40,817 bases of DNA from an uncultured Muribaculaceae bacterium (GCA_910579845.1 CAJTWL010000021.1:1-40817); one strand, 5' to 3'. Positions 33,214 to 40,817 are shown, counted from the first letter of the stretch. Numbers and translations are program-made. Notes: generated by a model not told the origin, from the letters alone.

Positions 33214-34140
33214 ATGCAGCCGATAATAAGTAAGATAGACCCAGGACTGATAGAGCAGGAGTTGACGCAGGAGCGTTTTCTGAGGAAGACCAACAAAGGT
33301 GGAAATGAAATATATATTGTTGATGCGTTTAATGCACCAAATACCATGCGCGAGATCGGGCGCATCCGGGAGGAGGCTTTCCGAGGAGCCGGTGGAGGAA
33401 CCGGTCTGGAGTGCGATATAGATGAATTCGACACCATGGAGTGTCCGTGTCGTCAGATGATTACCTGGAATCCTGTGGAAAGGGAGATTGTTGGTGGATA
33501 TCGCTTTATTTTGGGGGAGGATATGCAGTTCAAGGATGGCGTGCCCCAGATTGCCACTTCACATATGTTCCGGTTTTCAAGACAGTTTATAGACACTTAT
33601 CTGCCCGATACGCTGGAGCTTGGACGTTCGTTTGTGGCACCTGAATACCAGACGACTCTCAAAGGTCCGAAAGCTCTATATGCGCTTGATAATCTGTGGG
33701 ACGGACTCGGGGCTCTGACTGTCGTATATCCACAGATAAAATATCTGTTCGGCAAGGTGACGATGTATCCCAGCTATAATCGGGATTGCAGAGACTATAT
33801 ATTGGGATTCATGCACAAGCATTTTCCCGATCCCGACGGACTGGTCACCCCTATATTCCCGTTGGAAACGAGAGCGGACTCGGAGGATATCCAGTCTGTG
33901 TTTGTCGGGAAGGATTACAAGGATGATTTTAAGATTCTGAATCATCTTGTGCGTGCACATGGTTATGCTATACCTCCGCTTGTAAACGCATATATGAGTC
34001 TGTCCCCGACAATGCGGGTTTTCGGTACCGCTATCAATACCGAATTCGGAGATGTAGAGGAGAGCGGCATCTTTTTGAAAATATCAGAAATTCTTGAGGA
34101 GAAGAAACTTCGCCATATCGGCACTTTTATTAAGGAATAA
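33214..34140 (+). CDS. GNAT-fold acyltransferase, hemolysin/OlsB type (GlsB-like)
   Basis: 308 residues, soluble. It matches the Bacteroidetes group often labelled hemolysin or GNAT acyltransferase: GGNEIYIVDAFNAPNTMREIGRIREEAFR, WNPVEREIVGGYRFI, ELGRSFVAPEYQ and PPLVNAYMSLSPTMRVFGTA. I recall the Bacteroides thetaiotaomicron member as GlsB, the N-acyltransferase that attaches an acyl chain to glycine in glycine-lipid synthesis, working with the O-acyltransferase GlsA. Orthology is from memory of the pattern, so the symbol is left blank. No GlsA-type (PlsC) gene is adjacent. The gene ends in a hairpin shared with the convergent ychF. Confidence 0.75.
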   Translation: MQPIISKIDPGLIEQELTQERFLRKTNKGGNEIYIVDAFNAPNTMREIGRIREEAFRGAGGGTGLECDIDEFDTMECPCRQMITWNPVEREIVGGYRFILGEDMQFKDGVPQIATSHMFRFSRQFIDTYLPDTLELGRSFVAPEYQTTLKGPKALYALDNLWDGLGALTVVYPQIKYLFGKVTMYPSYNRDCRDYILGFMHKHFPDPDGLVTPIFPLETRADSEDIQSVFVGKDYKDDFKILNHLVRAHGYAIPPLVNAYMSLSPTMRVFGTAINTEFGDVEESGIFLKISEILEEKKLRHIGTFIKE

Positions 34141-34159
34141 AGATTTGACAATATAAATG

Positions 34160-34192
34160 GACCGGTACTTTGAAAAAATCAGAGTACCGGTC
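34160..34192. terminator. Bidirectional hairpin between convergent genes
   Basis: GACCGGTACT (34160-34169) pairs with AGTACCGGTC (34183-34192), extended inward by four more pairs (one G-U) around an A5 loop. It lies between the GNAT stop (34140) and the ychF stop (34243). T-runs flank it only loosely, but position and strength suit transcription termination from either side. Confidence 0.65.
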
Positions 34193-34242
34193 TGTTGTTA
34201 GGTGTATAATATTTTTTATAAATCTTTTTATGTGTATAGCCC

Positions 34243-35346
34243 TTATACGTTGAAGCGGAAGTGCATTATGTCACCGTCCTGGACAACATATTCTTTGCCT
34301 TCAACCCCCATTTTACCGGCTTCCTTCACGGCAGATTCGGAGCCTAATTCGACGTAATCCTGATATTTGATTACTTCGGCGCGTATGAATCCTTTCTCAA
34401 AGTCGGTGTGGATGATGCCTGCCGCCTGAGGTGCCTTGGTGCCTCGAATAAATGTCCAAGCGCGAACCTCATCGGGTCCGGCGGTGAAATATGTCTGCAG
34501 GTCAAGCAGTGCGTAGGCCGCACGTATAAGACGGCTTACGCCGGATTCAGACAGACCGATCTCTTCAAGGAACTCCTTGCGTTCCTCCCATGTGTCGAGT
34601 TCTGCGATCTCACTTTCAGTCTTGGCGGCTACAATCATCAGATCCGCTCCTTGGTCGGCAATTGCCTTACGCACCTCATCCACGTAGTGGTTGCCGTTTA
34701 CTGCCGATGCGTCATCGACGTTGCAGACGTACAGGACCGGTTTGTTGGTGAGCAGGAACAGTTCGCGTGCGAATTTCTCCTCATCCTTACCTTCGATTGT
34801 TACTGAACGTGCGGCTTTACCCTTTTCCAATGCTTTCTTATATGCGTTGAGGACTGCAAGCTGCATCTTGGCTGTCTTGTCTCCGCCGGCTTTAGCGGCT
34901 TTCTCAGTTTTTATTAGTCGCGATTCTACCGTTTCAAGGTCTTTGAGCTGCAATTCATAATTTATTACTTCCATGTCCCGCACAGGATCCACTGTTGTGT
35001 CGACGTGAGTGATGTTGTCATCATCGAAACAACGGAGAACATGCAGGATCGCATCAGTCTCCCGTATGTTGGCAAGAAACTTGTTGCCGAGTCCCTCACC
35101 CTTGGAAGCGCCTTTTACGAGACCGGCAATGTCCACGATCTCTACAGTAGCAGGAACCGTACTTTTAGGATTGCACATCTCTACCAGTCTGGTGAGTCGG
35201 TCATCCGGTACGGATATTACACCCACGTTGGGTTCTATTGTGCAGAAAGGGAAGTTGGCGCTTTGCGCCTTAGCGTTGCTCAGACAATTGAAAAGAGTGG
35301 ATTTGCCGACATTAGGCAAACCGACTATACCGCATTTTAAAGCCAT
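34243..35346 (-). CDS. ychF: Redox-regulated ribosome-associated ATPase YchF (OLA1 family)
   Basis: 367 residues, standard length. Obg-like P-loop: GLPNVGKSTLFNCLS (about 9-23), switch region with TIEPNVGVISVPD, DIAGLVKGASKGEGLGNKFL (G3), and VLYVCNVDD in the region where YchF departs from the NKxD motif, which makes it prefer ATP. The C-terminal TGS domain (about 280-367, RAWTFIRGTKAPQAAGIIHTDFEKGFIRAEV ... DGDIMHFRFNV) is complete. It binds ribosomes and is linked to stress and translation quality. It has its own minus-strand promoter and is convergent with the GNAT gene. Confidence 0.95.
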   Translation of the reverse strand: MALKCGIVGLPNVGKSTLFNCLSNAKAQSANFPFCTIEPNVGVISVPDDRLTRLVEMCNPKSTVPATVEIVDIAGLVKGASKGEGLGNKFLANIRETDAILHVLRCFDDDNITHVDTTVDPVRDMEVINYELQLKDLETVESRLIKTEKAAKAGGDKTAKMQLAVLNAYKKALEKGKAARSVTIEGKDEEKFARELFLLTNKPVLYVCNVDDASAVNGNHYVDEVRKAIADQGADLMIVAAKTESEIAELDTWEERKEFLEEIGLSESGVSRLIRAAYALLDLQTYFTAGPDEVRAWTFIRGTKAPQAAGIIHTDFEKGFIRAEVIKYQDYVELGSESAVKEAGKMGVEGKEYVVQDGDIMHFRFNV

Positions 35347-35392
35347 ATTTTAATTAATCTAAATATCATGTATTTGAGAGGAAGAGGAGATG

Positions 35393-35424
35393 CAAAATTA
35401 GTAATAAAATGTATCAAATCCAAT
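35393..35424 (-). promoter_or_regulatory. Putative promoter for ychF
   Basis: On the minus strand, ATTG (35424-35421), 20 nt, then an exact TAATTTTG (35400-35393). The predicted start near 35386 leaves about 40 nt of leader before the ATG at 35346. Confidence 0.5.
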
Positions 35425-35507
35425 TGGGATAATGTGAAGTGGAGAAAATGATATGAGGATCCAGGTTGCATAGTTTTATAAAAATGTAATAAATTTAATC
35501 AACTTTG

Positions 35508-35539
35508 TTTGGAAAATTGAGAAAACTGACATAAATTTG
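35508..35539 (+). promoter_or_regulatory. Strong Bacteroidetes-type promoter facing an intergenic structured region
   Basis: TTTG (35508-35511), exactly 20 nt, TAAATTTG (35532-35539). Both boxes match the consensus perfectly, the best promoter match I found in the window. The predicted start near 35546 is about 350 nt before the LRR gene and just upstream of a folded segment. Confidence 0.6.
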
Positions 35540-35545
35540 TGAAAA

Positions 35546-35710
35546 CTGGAATACATAAATTATATAATAATATATGGGGAGCAACTTGATGGTGAAAAAA
35601 GAACGGTCGTTCACAGGCGTCTGTGCCGGTGAACGCAGCCATGCCATCTTCTTCTTTCAAATGGTGCTCTCCGCAGGTCTTCGACGCTAACCCTGTGCGA
35701 TACAGGATAT
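35546..35710 (+). ncRNA. Candidate structured RNA (6S-like architecture) or long structured leader
   Basis: GGGGAGCA (35576-35583) pairs with TGCTCTCC (35665-35672). Inside it TGAAAAAAGAA (35593-35603) pairs with TTCTTCTTTCA (35649-35659) with one mismatch. At the tip CGTTCAC-A-GGC pairs with GCC-G-GTGAACG (35608-35635), loop GTCTGT. A second hairpin, CCTGT/ACAGG, is at 35692-35706. This segment is more GC-rich than its AT-rich surroundings and has no convincing ORF. The long interrupted rod recalls 6S RNA, but I cannot confirm a family. Strand is taken from the promoter at 35508, since base-pair wobbles are consistent with either strand. The 3' end is uncertain. Confidence 0.4.
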
Positions 35711-35756
35711 GTTCGGGAATGTCATTTATCAATATCTTCCAGATAATACTCTTGTA

Positions 35757-35846
35757 ATAAATAGATATACAATCTATTTATAAAAATTTATCCAATTCCT
35801 TTTAACTGATTCTCGTATCTATTTTTTATCTTATATCAGAGAATCA
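35757..35846. repeat. Two AT-rich inverted repeats upstream of the LRR gene
   Basis: ATAAATAGAT (35757-35766) is inverted at 35772-35781 with a 5-nt spacer, and TGATTCTC (35808-35815) is inverted at 35839-35846 with a 23-nt spacer. Neither is followed by a T-run in the plus direction. They could be operators or leader hairpins for the LRR gene at 35898. Nothing else is recognisable between 35710 and 35898. Confidence 0.5.
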
Positions 35847-35897
35847 AGTAAAGCGTACCATTTCGACAAGCTGTTTATTTACCTAACATACAAATTT

Positions 35898-38800
35898 ATG
35901 CTTATGAGAAAAATCTTTACATCTCTATTGTGTATGTTGGCTTCGGGAGCTCTTCCCTTATATGCCGCCGACATTACAGTAGATGGGCTCACGTACACAA
36001 TTTCAGGTTCGAATCTCAAAGTCAAAAAGGGGCCGGTTGCCGGTGATGTGGTTATCCCGGAAACCGTTACTGATGGTGGAAAAACTTATACTGTTACTGA
36101 GATCTCCAACAACGCTTTCAAAGGCGCTGCAATTACATCTGTAGTTATGCCGAACACCTGTACTGCAATTGGCAGTTATGCCTTTCAGGACTGTGCATCA
36201 TTGACGTCGGTTACAGTAGGAAATGCTTTGAAAAAGGTAGGAAGCAGCTCCTTCAAAGGTTGCATACAGCTTCCGTCAATATCTCTTCCTGCGACTGTCA
36301 CTTCATTGGGTATTTCATGTTTCGACGGTTGTAGGTTGTTTACATCCTTCGTTATTCCCGACGGAGTCGGTATGGCGACAGGCAGTCCGCTTGCTAATTG
36401 CCCGAATCTACGTTCGATCACATTGGGTAAGAAGACGATGACTTTTACATGCAGTGCCACGTGTCCTCAATCGCCTATTGAGGAGATTCTTGTGGTTGAG
36501 GGTAATACTTATAAATTCACTTCTGTAGACGGTGTGCTTTACAAGAGCGGGAACTCCCTGGAGGAATATCCGGTGGCTAAACCTGCCGCTGCTTTCACAA
36601 TTCCGGAGACTGTCACTAAACTGAATGCTACTTTCAACGGTTGCACAGTGCTTAAGTCTGTTGTCTTTAATAACAAAATCACAAGCATCAGGAGCAACAG
36701 TTTTCAGAATTGCAAGGAACTTGAGAGTATCACACTGGGCAATGTATTAAGCAGTATAGGGTTGAACGTCTTTAAGGACAGCCCTAAATTCAGGGAGATC
36801 ATCGTTCCGGCAGATAATCCATATTATAGCTTCAGCGACGGCGCATTGTTCAACAAGACGGCAACCACACTCCATATGAGATTCGGTTCGGTTCCGGGCA
36901 CATCGTTTACCGTGCCTGCCACTGTTGACACTATCGGTACAGGTGCTTTTGCCAACAATGTATTGCTTGAAACTGTCAGAATGGGGGATAAAGTGAAACT
37001 GATAGGAGGTCTGGCCTTTAATAACTGCAGTGCGCTCAAATCAATAAATATTCCTCAGTCTGTGGTTGAAATCGGAGAGGGAGCATTTACCAAGTGCAAG
37101 AAACTCACCTCAATCCAACTCCCGGACAGTCTTGAGATCCTTGGATCCGAAGCATTCTATTATTGCTCAAGTCTGACAAAATGCAATCTTCCGGAGAAAC
37201 TTACAATTATAGGAGAGAATACTTACTACAACACAGCTCTTGCCGAGGCTATAGTTCCTGACAAAGTGGTAGAAATCGGTGCCGGTGCTTTCTATACTTC
37301 GGGTACATTGGAGAAAGTGGTGATCGGTGCCGGTGTCAAGAAGATAGGAGCGGAAGCATTTATTGATTATTATGAAGAATCAAAGCCATCTGTCACATTC
37401 AAACCTACCACTCCTCCGGAGTTAGGCAATAATGCATTTAATACGGGATTGATGATATTTGTGCCTGCAGAATCCATAGAGGCATATAAAGCTGCCGAAG
37501 CTTACAAAGGATATGATATTCAACCATCCGTTGCGTCAAAGGCATACGATGTTACATTAACAGCCGCCGGTACACTCAGCGAAGTTATTCCCGCATCTCA
37601 ACTTAACGGTGTTGTCACATTGACAATTACCGGAGATATGAACGGCAATGACTTCGAGTATATCAATCAGATGCCTTTGCTTACCGAAGTTAATCTGGAA
37701 AAGGCAAGAGTTGTCGATGGGGGTAAGAATATAGTTACTCAGTCTGCCGTGATTCCCAAGAAAGCATTCACTAAAAATATCAAACTGAAGTCGATAGTAG
37801 TTCCGTCGACAGTCACAGAGCTTGCGGATAGCGCGTTGTGCTCTCATGTTGCTTTTTCCAACACTGACGTTCTTGAGAGCGTAGAGTTGCCGGAAGGTCT
37901 TTCCAGAATAGGAGCATACGCTTTTTTTGCCCGTGGCAGTCTGACAAAAGTGAGACTCCCCGAGACCCTTAAAAAGTTGGGCAAAGGTGCATTCCAAGAA
38001 TGTTCCGGTCTCCCTTCAATTGAGGTTCCGGCATTAATCGACACCATCAGCGAAGATGCGTTTTTATCTTGTGGCTCTCTTGAGTCTGTGAAGTTTAATG
38101 AGGGGTTGCGGGTAGTCGATGAACGAGCGTTCCAGTCTTGTAAAAAACTGAATAATCTGGTGATCCCGAATAGCGTGGATTCAATTGGCAGTCAGGCATT
38201 CAGCATGTGCGACAGTCTCACAAATGTAAAACTTCCCGCAAATCTCCGCTATATGATGAACTATGCATTCGCCTGGAATAAAAAACTTAAAACAATTGAT
38301 CTTCCGGAAACTCTTGAGTATATCGGAATGTCCTGTTTTGCCGGTTGTGACGCCTTGACCCGCGTGTCGCTTCCCGAGAATCTCAAGTATCTTAAACAAA
38401 GCGCATTCTCTATGTGCACTGCTCTCGAAAGAATAGATATCCCGCAGGGAATACAGGAGGTGGGAGCCAGCGTTTGCTATAGTTGTAAATCTCTGAAAAC
38501 CGCGAGTCTGTGTTATAATCTTCCTTTGCCGGGAGAGACTTATCCTCCCACAGATGAAGTGGAAGGAATGAAAGAGAAACTAAACTACAGATCAGGTGTA
38601 TTTCAGAACTGTATCTCGCTTGAAGCTGTATATATAGGACCCAACTGTTTCTTCCTTGCCGAAGATATGTTTAGAAATACTCCCAAACTGAAGACGATCT
38701 ATGTCAACTGTATGACACCACCGGATATGATTGACGGGGAGAATGCCTTTACGGCATTTAATGCAGTGCTCTATGTGCCGGCATCAAGCATTAATGCATA

Positions 38801-39068
38801 TAAGACAAGCCGTCATTGGAAGAACTTTACTGACATTCGTGCCATTGACGGATCAAGCGGTATTACGGATATGTTTGAGGATGCTGTTGCGGTAGAGGTG
38901 AAGGTAAGCGAGGGTGAAATCAGCTTTGCGGATCCGGATGCCGATGTTACAGTATGCAATCTTTCGGGTCAGGTGGTATATGCAGGCAAAGCTGTCAGAC
39001 TTTCTGTAGCCAAAGGACTCTATGTGCTCAGCCTCAACGGCAAGCCTTATAAAGTACTTGTACCCTGA
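35898..39068 (+). CDS. BspA-type leucine-rich-repeat surface protein with sorting-like C-terminus
   Basis: 1056 residues (an ATG at 35904 would start MRKIFTSLL and is equally likely). A signal peptide ends near residue 24. About 20 BspA/TpLRR repeats of about 23 residues follow (pattern L-x-x-I-x-L-P-x-x-L-x-x-I-G-x-x-A-F-x-x-C), in two blocks (about 60-530 and 610-960) split by a distinct segment (about 545-610). One Cys per repeat is common. The last 70 residues (VTVCNLSGQVVYAGKAV ... GLYVLSLNGKPYKVLVP) look like the tails of the two endonuclease I proteins, suggesting type IX-like sorting. BspA proteins bind host matrix proteins in some oral species, and the ligand here is unknown. The gene stands alone with a terminator after it. 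Confidence 0.87.
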   Translation: MLMRKIFTSLLCMLASGALPLYAADITVDGLTYTISGSNLKVKKGPVAGDVVIPETVTDGGKTYTVTEISNNAFKGAAITSVVMPNTCTAIGSYAFQDCASLTSVTVGNALKKVGSSSFKGCIQLPSISLPATVTSLGISCFDGCRLFTSFVIPDGVGMATGSPLANCPNLRSITLGKKTMTFTCSATCPQSPIEEILVVEGNTYKFTSVDGVLYKSGNSLEEYPVAKPAAAFTIPETVTKLNATFNGCTVLKSVVFNNKITSIRSNSFQNCKELESITLGNVLSSIGLNVFKDSPKFREIIVPADNPYYSFSDGALFNKTATTLHMRFGSVPGTSFTVPATVDTIGTGAFANNVLLETVRMGDKVKLIGGLAFNNCSALKSINIPQSVVEIGEGAFTKCKKLTSIQLPDSLEILGSEAFYYCSSLTKCNLPEKLTIIGENTYYNTALAEAIVPDKVVEIGAGAFYTSGTLEKVVIGAGVKKIGAEAFIDYYEESKPSVTFKPTTPPELGNNAFNTGLMIFVPAESIEAYKAAEAYKGYDIQPSVASKAYDVTLTAAGTLSEVIPASQLNGVVTLTITGDMNGNDFEYINQMPLLTEVNLEKARVVDGGKNIVTQSAVIPKKAFTKNIKLKSIVVPSTVTELADSALCSHVAFSNTDVLESVELPEGLSRIGAYAFFARGSLTKVRLPETLKKLGKGAFQECSGLPSIEVPALIDTISEDAFLSCGSLESVKFNEGLRVVDERAFQSCKKLNNLVIPNSVDSIGSQAFSMCDSLTNVKLPANLRYMMNYAFAWNKKLKTIDLPETLEYIGMSCFAGCDALTRVSLPENLKYLKQSAFSMCTALERIDIPQGIQEVGASVCYSCKSLKTASLCYNLPLPGETYPPTDEVEGMKEKLNYRSGVFQNCISLEAVYIGPNCFFLAEDMFRNTPKLKTIYVNCMTPPDMIDGENAFTAFNAVLYVPASSINAYKTSRHWKNFTDIRAIDGSSGITDMFEDAVAVEVKVSEGEISFADPDADVTVCNLSGQVVYAGKAVRLSVAKGLYVLSLNGKPYKVLVP

Positions 39069-39085
39069 TTTTTTTAATTCAGAAT

Positions 39086-39125
39086 TAAGGACCACAGGTA
39101 TAATGCCTTGTGGTCCTTATTTTTA
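39086..39125. terminator. Terminator after the LRR gene, possibly shared with cdd
   Basis: AAGGACCACA (39087-39096) pairs with TGTGGTCCTT (39109-39118), 12-nt loop, then ATTTTT. It lies between the LRR stop (39068) and the cdd stop (39161) of the opposite strand. The T-run favours plus-strand use. Confidence 0.8.
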
Positions 39126-39160
39126 CCAGTTCCAGCTTTTATTCTTATTACTGTCTATGG

Positions 39161-39658
39161 TCAGAATTCGGTGAAGGAGAGCGGAAGAAGTGATTTGACA
39201 GACGGGAGGATATATATACTGTCTTTACCGTATAATATAACTTCTATGTCTCCGTATCTTGCCTCATATTCAAGAAGAGCCTGACGGCAAGCCCCGCATG
39301 GACTTATGGGATGGTGCTGAAAGCCAGACTCATAATCCGACTGCGGATCGGTATGTAATGCCGTCCATGCAGCAATCGCTATCTTCTTCATCGGGACATC
39401 GGGATATTTTGCGGAAGCATAAAAACATGCCGAACGCTCCGCGCATGTGCCGGACGGGTATGCGGCGTTTTCTTGATTGGCTCCCATTACAATCTCTCCG
39501 TTGTCCAGAAGTATGGCGGCTCCGACATGAAACCGGGAATATGGCGCGTAGGAATTTTTTGTAGCGTTTTTAGCTGTGTCCACCAGATATTGGTCCTTGG
39601 GTTCCAGTTCGCTATATGAGCACTCTTTTATTACGGTAGTTATTACTTTATCTTTCAT
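39161..39658 (-). CDS. cdd: Cytidine deaminase
   Basis: 165 residues from the ATG at 39658 (MKDKVITTVIK). An in-frame ATG at 39694 would add 12 atypical residues that run into the divergent promoter region. It deaminates cytidine or deoxycytidine to uridine or deoxyuridine in pyrimidine salvage. Zinc-site motifs are complete: TCAERSACFYA (Cys and catalytic Glu, about 80) and SPCGACRQALLEY (two Cys, about 120). APYSRFHVGAAILLDNG is the family N-terminal motif. It is divergent from the glucosaminidase gene. It could process nucleosides released by the nuclease locus, but that gene block is 24 kb away. Confidence 0.93.
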   Translation of the reverse strand: MKDKVITTVIKECSYSELEPKDQYLVDTAKNATKNSYAPYSRFHVGAAILLDNGEIVMGANQENAAYPSGTCAERSACFYASAKYPDVPMKKIAIAAWTALHTDPQSDYESGFQHHPISPCGACRQALLEYEARYGDIEVILYGKDSIYILPSVKSLLPLSFTEF

Positions 39659-39691
39659 ATTATTCCAACAAATAACCAAGTGAAATAAGTT

Positions 39692-39719
39692 CAAAAATAA
39701 TAAAAATGTTGTAAATTTG
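39692..39719. promoter_or_regulatory. Overlapping divergent -7 boxes between cdd and the glucosaminidase gene
   Basis: Minus strand TATTTTTG (39699-39692) would serve cdd. Plus strand TAAATTTG (39712-39719) would serve the glucosaminidase gene and ends only 4 nt before its ATG. Both match TAnnTTTG exactly, but neither has a good -33 box. The plus-strand box would give a start at or next to the ATG, hence a leaderless transcript. Confidence 0.35.
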
Positions 39720-39723
39720 TGTG

Positions 39724-40611
39724 ATGAAACCGAGATTAATTGTCAAACTGTTTATTCTTGCACTTTTTGTCCCTGCCATCTGGGGCAGGGATGACGCGTA
39801 TACGCGCTACATAGAGGAGTACAGCACAATGGCTATGGAGCAACAGTCGGCGCACGGCATCCCGGCTTCCATAACACTAGCCCAGGGACTTCTTGAAAGC
39901 CGTGCGGGGCAGTCGTCGCTTGCATCGCAGGGTAATAATCATTTCGGCATCAAATGCCATAAAGGATGGGAGGGGGATACACTGCTTCGTAATGACGATG
40001 CGGCAAACGAATGTTTCCGTGCTTATTCGTCCGCGGCACAGAGTTTTGAGGATCATTCCCGTTTTTTGCTTAAGCCCAGATACAAACCTCTGTTCGATAA
40101 TGATGTGACCGATTATATATCATGGGCACACGGATTGAAGGCATGTGGATATGCCACTGACCCGAATTATGCCATGCGGCTGATAACGATTATAGAGCGG
40201 TACGGGTTGTATCTTTATGATACGGATGCACATAAGAAGGCGGAGGAAGATACCGGATTCATAAGGGAGATGCTGATGGGCAAGCATCCGGTACGGAAGA
40301 GCCGCGGGCTGCATTGTGTGATTGCTTCCCCTGGAGATACGTATTCATTGATAGCGAAAGAGTTGGGCATTGCTGCGAAAAAGCTCTTGGAATATAATGA
40401 TTGTAAGCAGGACGGCGAGATCAAGGCATGGGAGGAGGTTTATCTTCAGCCCAAACGCGATACGGCTCCGGATGGTGTCGCCTACGTTTCAATAGGAGAG
40501 GGGGAATCCATCCACTCGATATCGCAACGCTTTGGAATCAAGGAATCCGTGATACGCAGTCTGAATCCCAAGGCAAAGGATAAGTCCGGTACTTATCTTC
40601 GTCTGAGATGA
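39724..40611 (+). CDS. Glucosaminidase-domain (GH73-type) peptidoglycan hydrolase with two LysM repeats
   Basis: 295 residues from the ATG at 39724 (a GTG at 39721 directly precedes it). Signal peptide to about residue 20. The GH73-type glucosaminidase domain (about 25-165) has ITLAQGLLESRAGQSSLA with the catalytic Glu, NNHFGIKCHKGWEG, FRAYSSAAQSFEDHSRFL and ACGYATDPNYAMRLI. Two LysM modules follow: CVIASPGDTYSLIAKELGI (about 195-245) and AYVSIGEGESIHSISQRFGI (about 250-295), for binding glycan strands. It should cleave the peptidoglycan glycan backbone in the periplasm or at the surface, probably in growth or division. Confidence 0.9.
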   Translation: MKPRLIVKLFILALFVPAIWGRDDAYTRYIEEYSTMAMEQQSAHGIPASITLAQGLLESRAGQSSLASQGNNHFGIKCHKGWEGDTLLRNDDAANECFRAYSSAAQSFEDHSRFLLKPRYKPLFDNDVTDYISWAHGLKACGYATDPNYAMRLITIIERYGLYLYDTDAHKKAEEDTGFIREMLMGKHPVRKSRGLHCVIASPGDTYSLIAKELGIAAKKLLEYNDCKQDGEIKAWEEVYLQPKRDTAPDGVAYVSIGEGESIHSISQRFGIKESVIRSLNPKAKDKSGTYLRLR

Positions 40612-40656
40612 GATAGCTCCTCGGAAAATATTTTAAGCAGTTTCTAAGAGATAGAT

Positions 40657-40688
40657 ATTGCTTGAATTAAAAAAAATAGCTAACTTTG
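40657..40688 (+). promoter_or_regulatory. Promoter for tRNA-Arg
   Basis: ATTG (40657-40660), 20 nt, then TAACTTTG (40681-40688), an exact -7 box with canonical spacing. The predicted start near 40695 leaves about 68 nt before the mature tRNA. Confidence 0.6.
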
Positions 40689-40702
40689 CGGATGCATTTT
40701 GT

Positions 40703-40752
40703 GGAGAGTAAGCCACTTGACCTCTTTACAGGGGTTCTGTAGGTGTGCTCTC
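40703..40752 (+). other. Folded leader upstream of tRNA-Arg
   Basis: GAGAG (40704-40708) pairs with CTCTC (40748-40752), CAC (40714-40716) with GTG (40743-40745), and an inner hairpin pairs TACAG (40727-40731) with CTGTA (40737-40741). The leader of the tRNA transcript would fold into a compact branched or interrupted rod. It could be a processing substrate or a small RNA released when the tRNA is matured. Confidence 0.4.
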
Positions 40753-40762
40753 GCAAATCTAT

Positions 40763-40817
40763 GCCTCTGTAGTTCAACGGATAGAATAGAAGTTTCCTAA
40801 ACTTTAGATAGGGGTTC
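40763..40817 (+). tRNA. tRNA-Arg (anticodon CCT), 3' truncated by the window edge
   Basis: The 5' acceptor strand GCCTCTG starts at 40763, followed by a D arm (AGTTCAACGGATAGAAT) and the anticodon stem GAAGT/ACTTT (40789-40793 and 40801-40805). The loop TTCCTAA gives anticodon CCT at 40796-40798. The sequence runs into the T arm (GGGGTTC) at the window end. Confidence 0.92.

Noticed and set aside
35499..35732. A 77-codon minus-strand frame in the intergenic region
   Set aside because: It covers the folded segment and the plus-strand promoter, has no plausible start context, and its composition follows the hairpins rather than a protein.
1..40817. CRISPR array, transposase, integrase, phage, toxin-antitoxin or restriction genes
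   Set aside because: I looked for repeat-spacer arrays and family motifs on both strands and saw none. The only tandem array (11316-11412) is in frame with a peptide and has no spacers.

Overview
The window reads as a chromosomal segment of a gut-type Bacteroidales, most likely Muribaculaceae or a close relative (the family is my inference). Supporting signs are the Bacteroidetes-type promoter boxes (TTTG then about 20 nt then TAnnTTTG), tRNA genes without an encoded CCA end, and typical Bacteroidetes families: DUF4286, GSCFA, DUF389, DUF5689/DUF6359 lipoproteins, BspA-type leucine-rich repeats, and a TonB-dependent receptor with a carboxypeptidase-like regulatory domain. Coding density is high. 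I see no rRNA, CRISPR array, transposase, integrase or phage gene. The window opens inside tRNA-Thr(TGT) and closes inside tRNA-Arg(CCT).

Layout. 1-1122: the end of tRNA-Thr, its terminator, a DUF4286 gene and ruvC. 1187-15140: a block that looks dedicated to extracellular DNA. It holds deoC, a secreted EEP-family nuclease, a TonB-dependent receptor, two surface-type lipoproteins (DUF6359; DUF5689 plus two DUF6359) and a terminator. Then come a secreted endonuclease I, an overlapping 47-codon micropeptide with tandem repeats, a GH78-like rhamnosidase behind a perfect 19-bp palindrome, and a second secreted endonuclease I. 15171-19974: central metabolism (korA-korB, then acpP-fabF). 19976-22091: gyrB. 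22120-23984, minus strand: folA overlapping a glycosyltransferase gene. 23984-24171: a MITE-like imperfect palindrome. 24186-34140, plus strand: Na/Pi cotransporter, mannose-1-phosphate guanylyltransferase, a thioredoxin-fold lipoprotein, a DUF389 membrane protein, ComM/YifB ATPase, a GSCFA protein, a secreted esterase and a GNAT acyltransferase resembling GlsB. 34243-35346, minus: ychF. 35393-35898: a 550-bp intergenic region with divergent promoters and a candidate structured RNA. 35898-39068: a large BspA-type LRR surface protein. 39161-39658, minus: cytidine deaminase. 39724-40611: glucosaminidase with LysM repeats.

How the genes fit together. The strongest candidate system is the nuclease/receptor block. 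I infer that secreted nucleases cut DNA outside or at the surface, OB-like lipoproteins and a TonB receptor bind and import the fragments, and deoxyribose is finally broken down by DeoC. The arrangement resembles a polysaccharide-utilisation locus, but with nucleases in place of glycanases and DUF5689/DUF6359 lipoproteins in place of SusD. The micropeptide, the palindrome in front of the rhamnosidase gene, the MITE-like element and the structured intergenic RNA are the other non-routine items.
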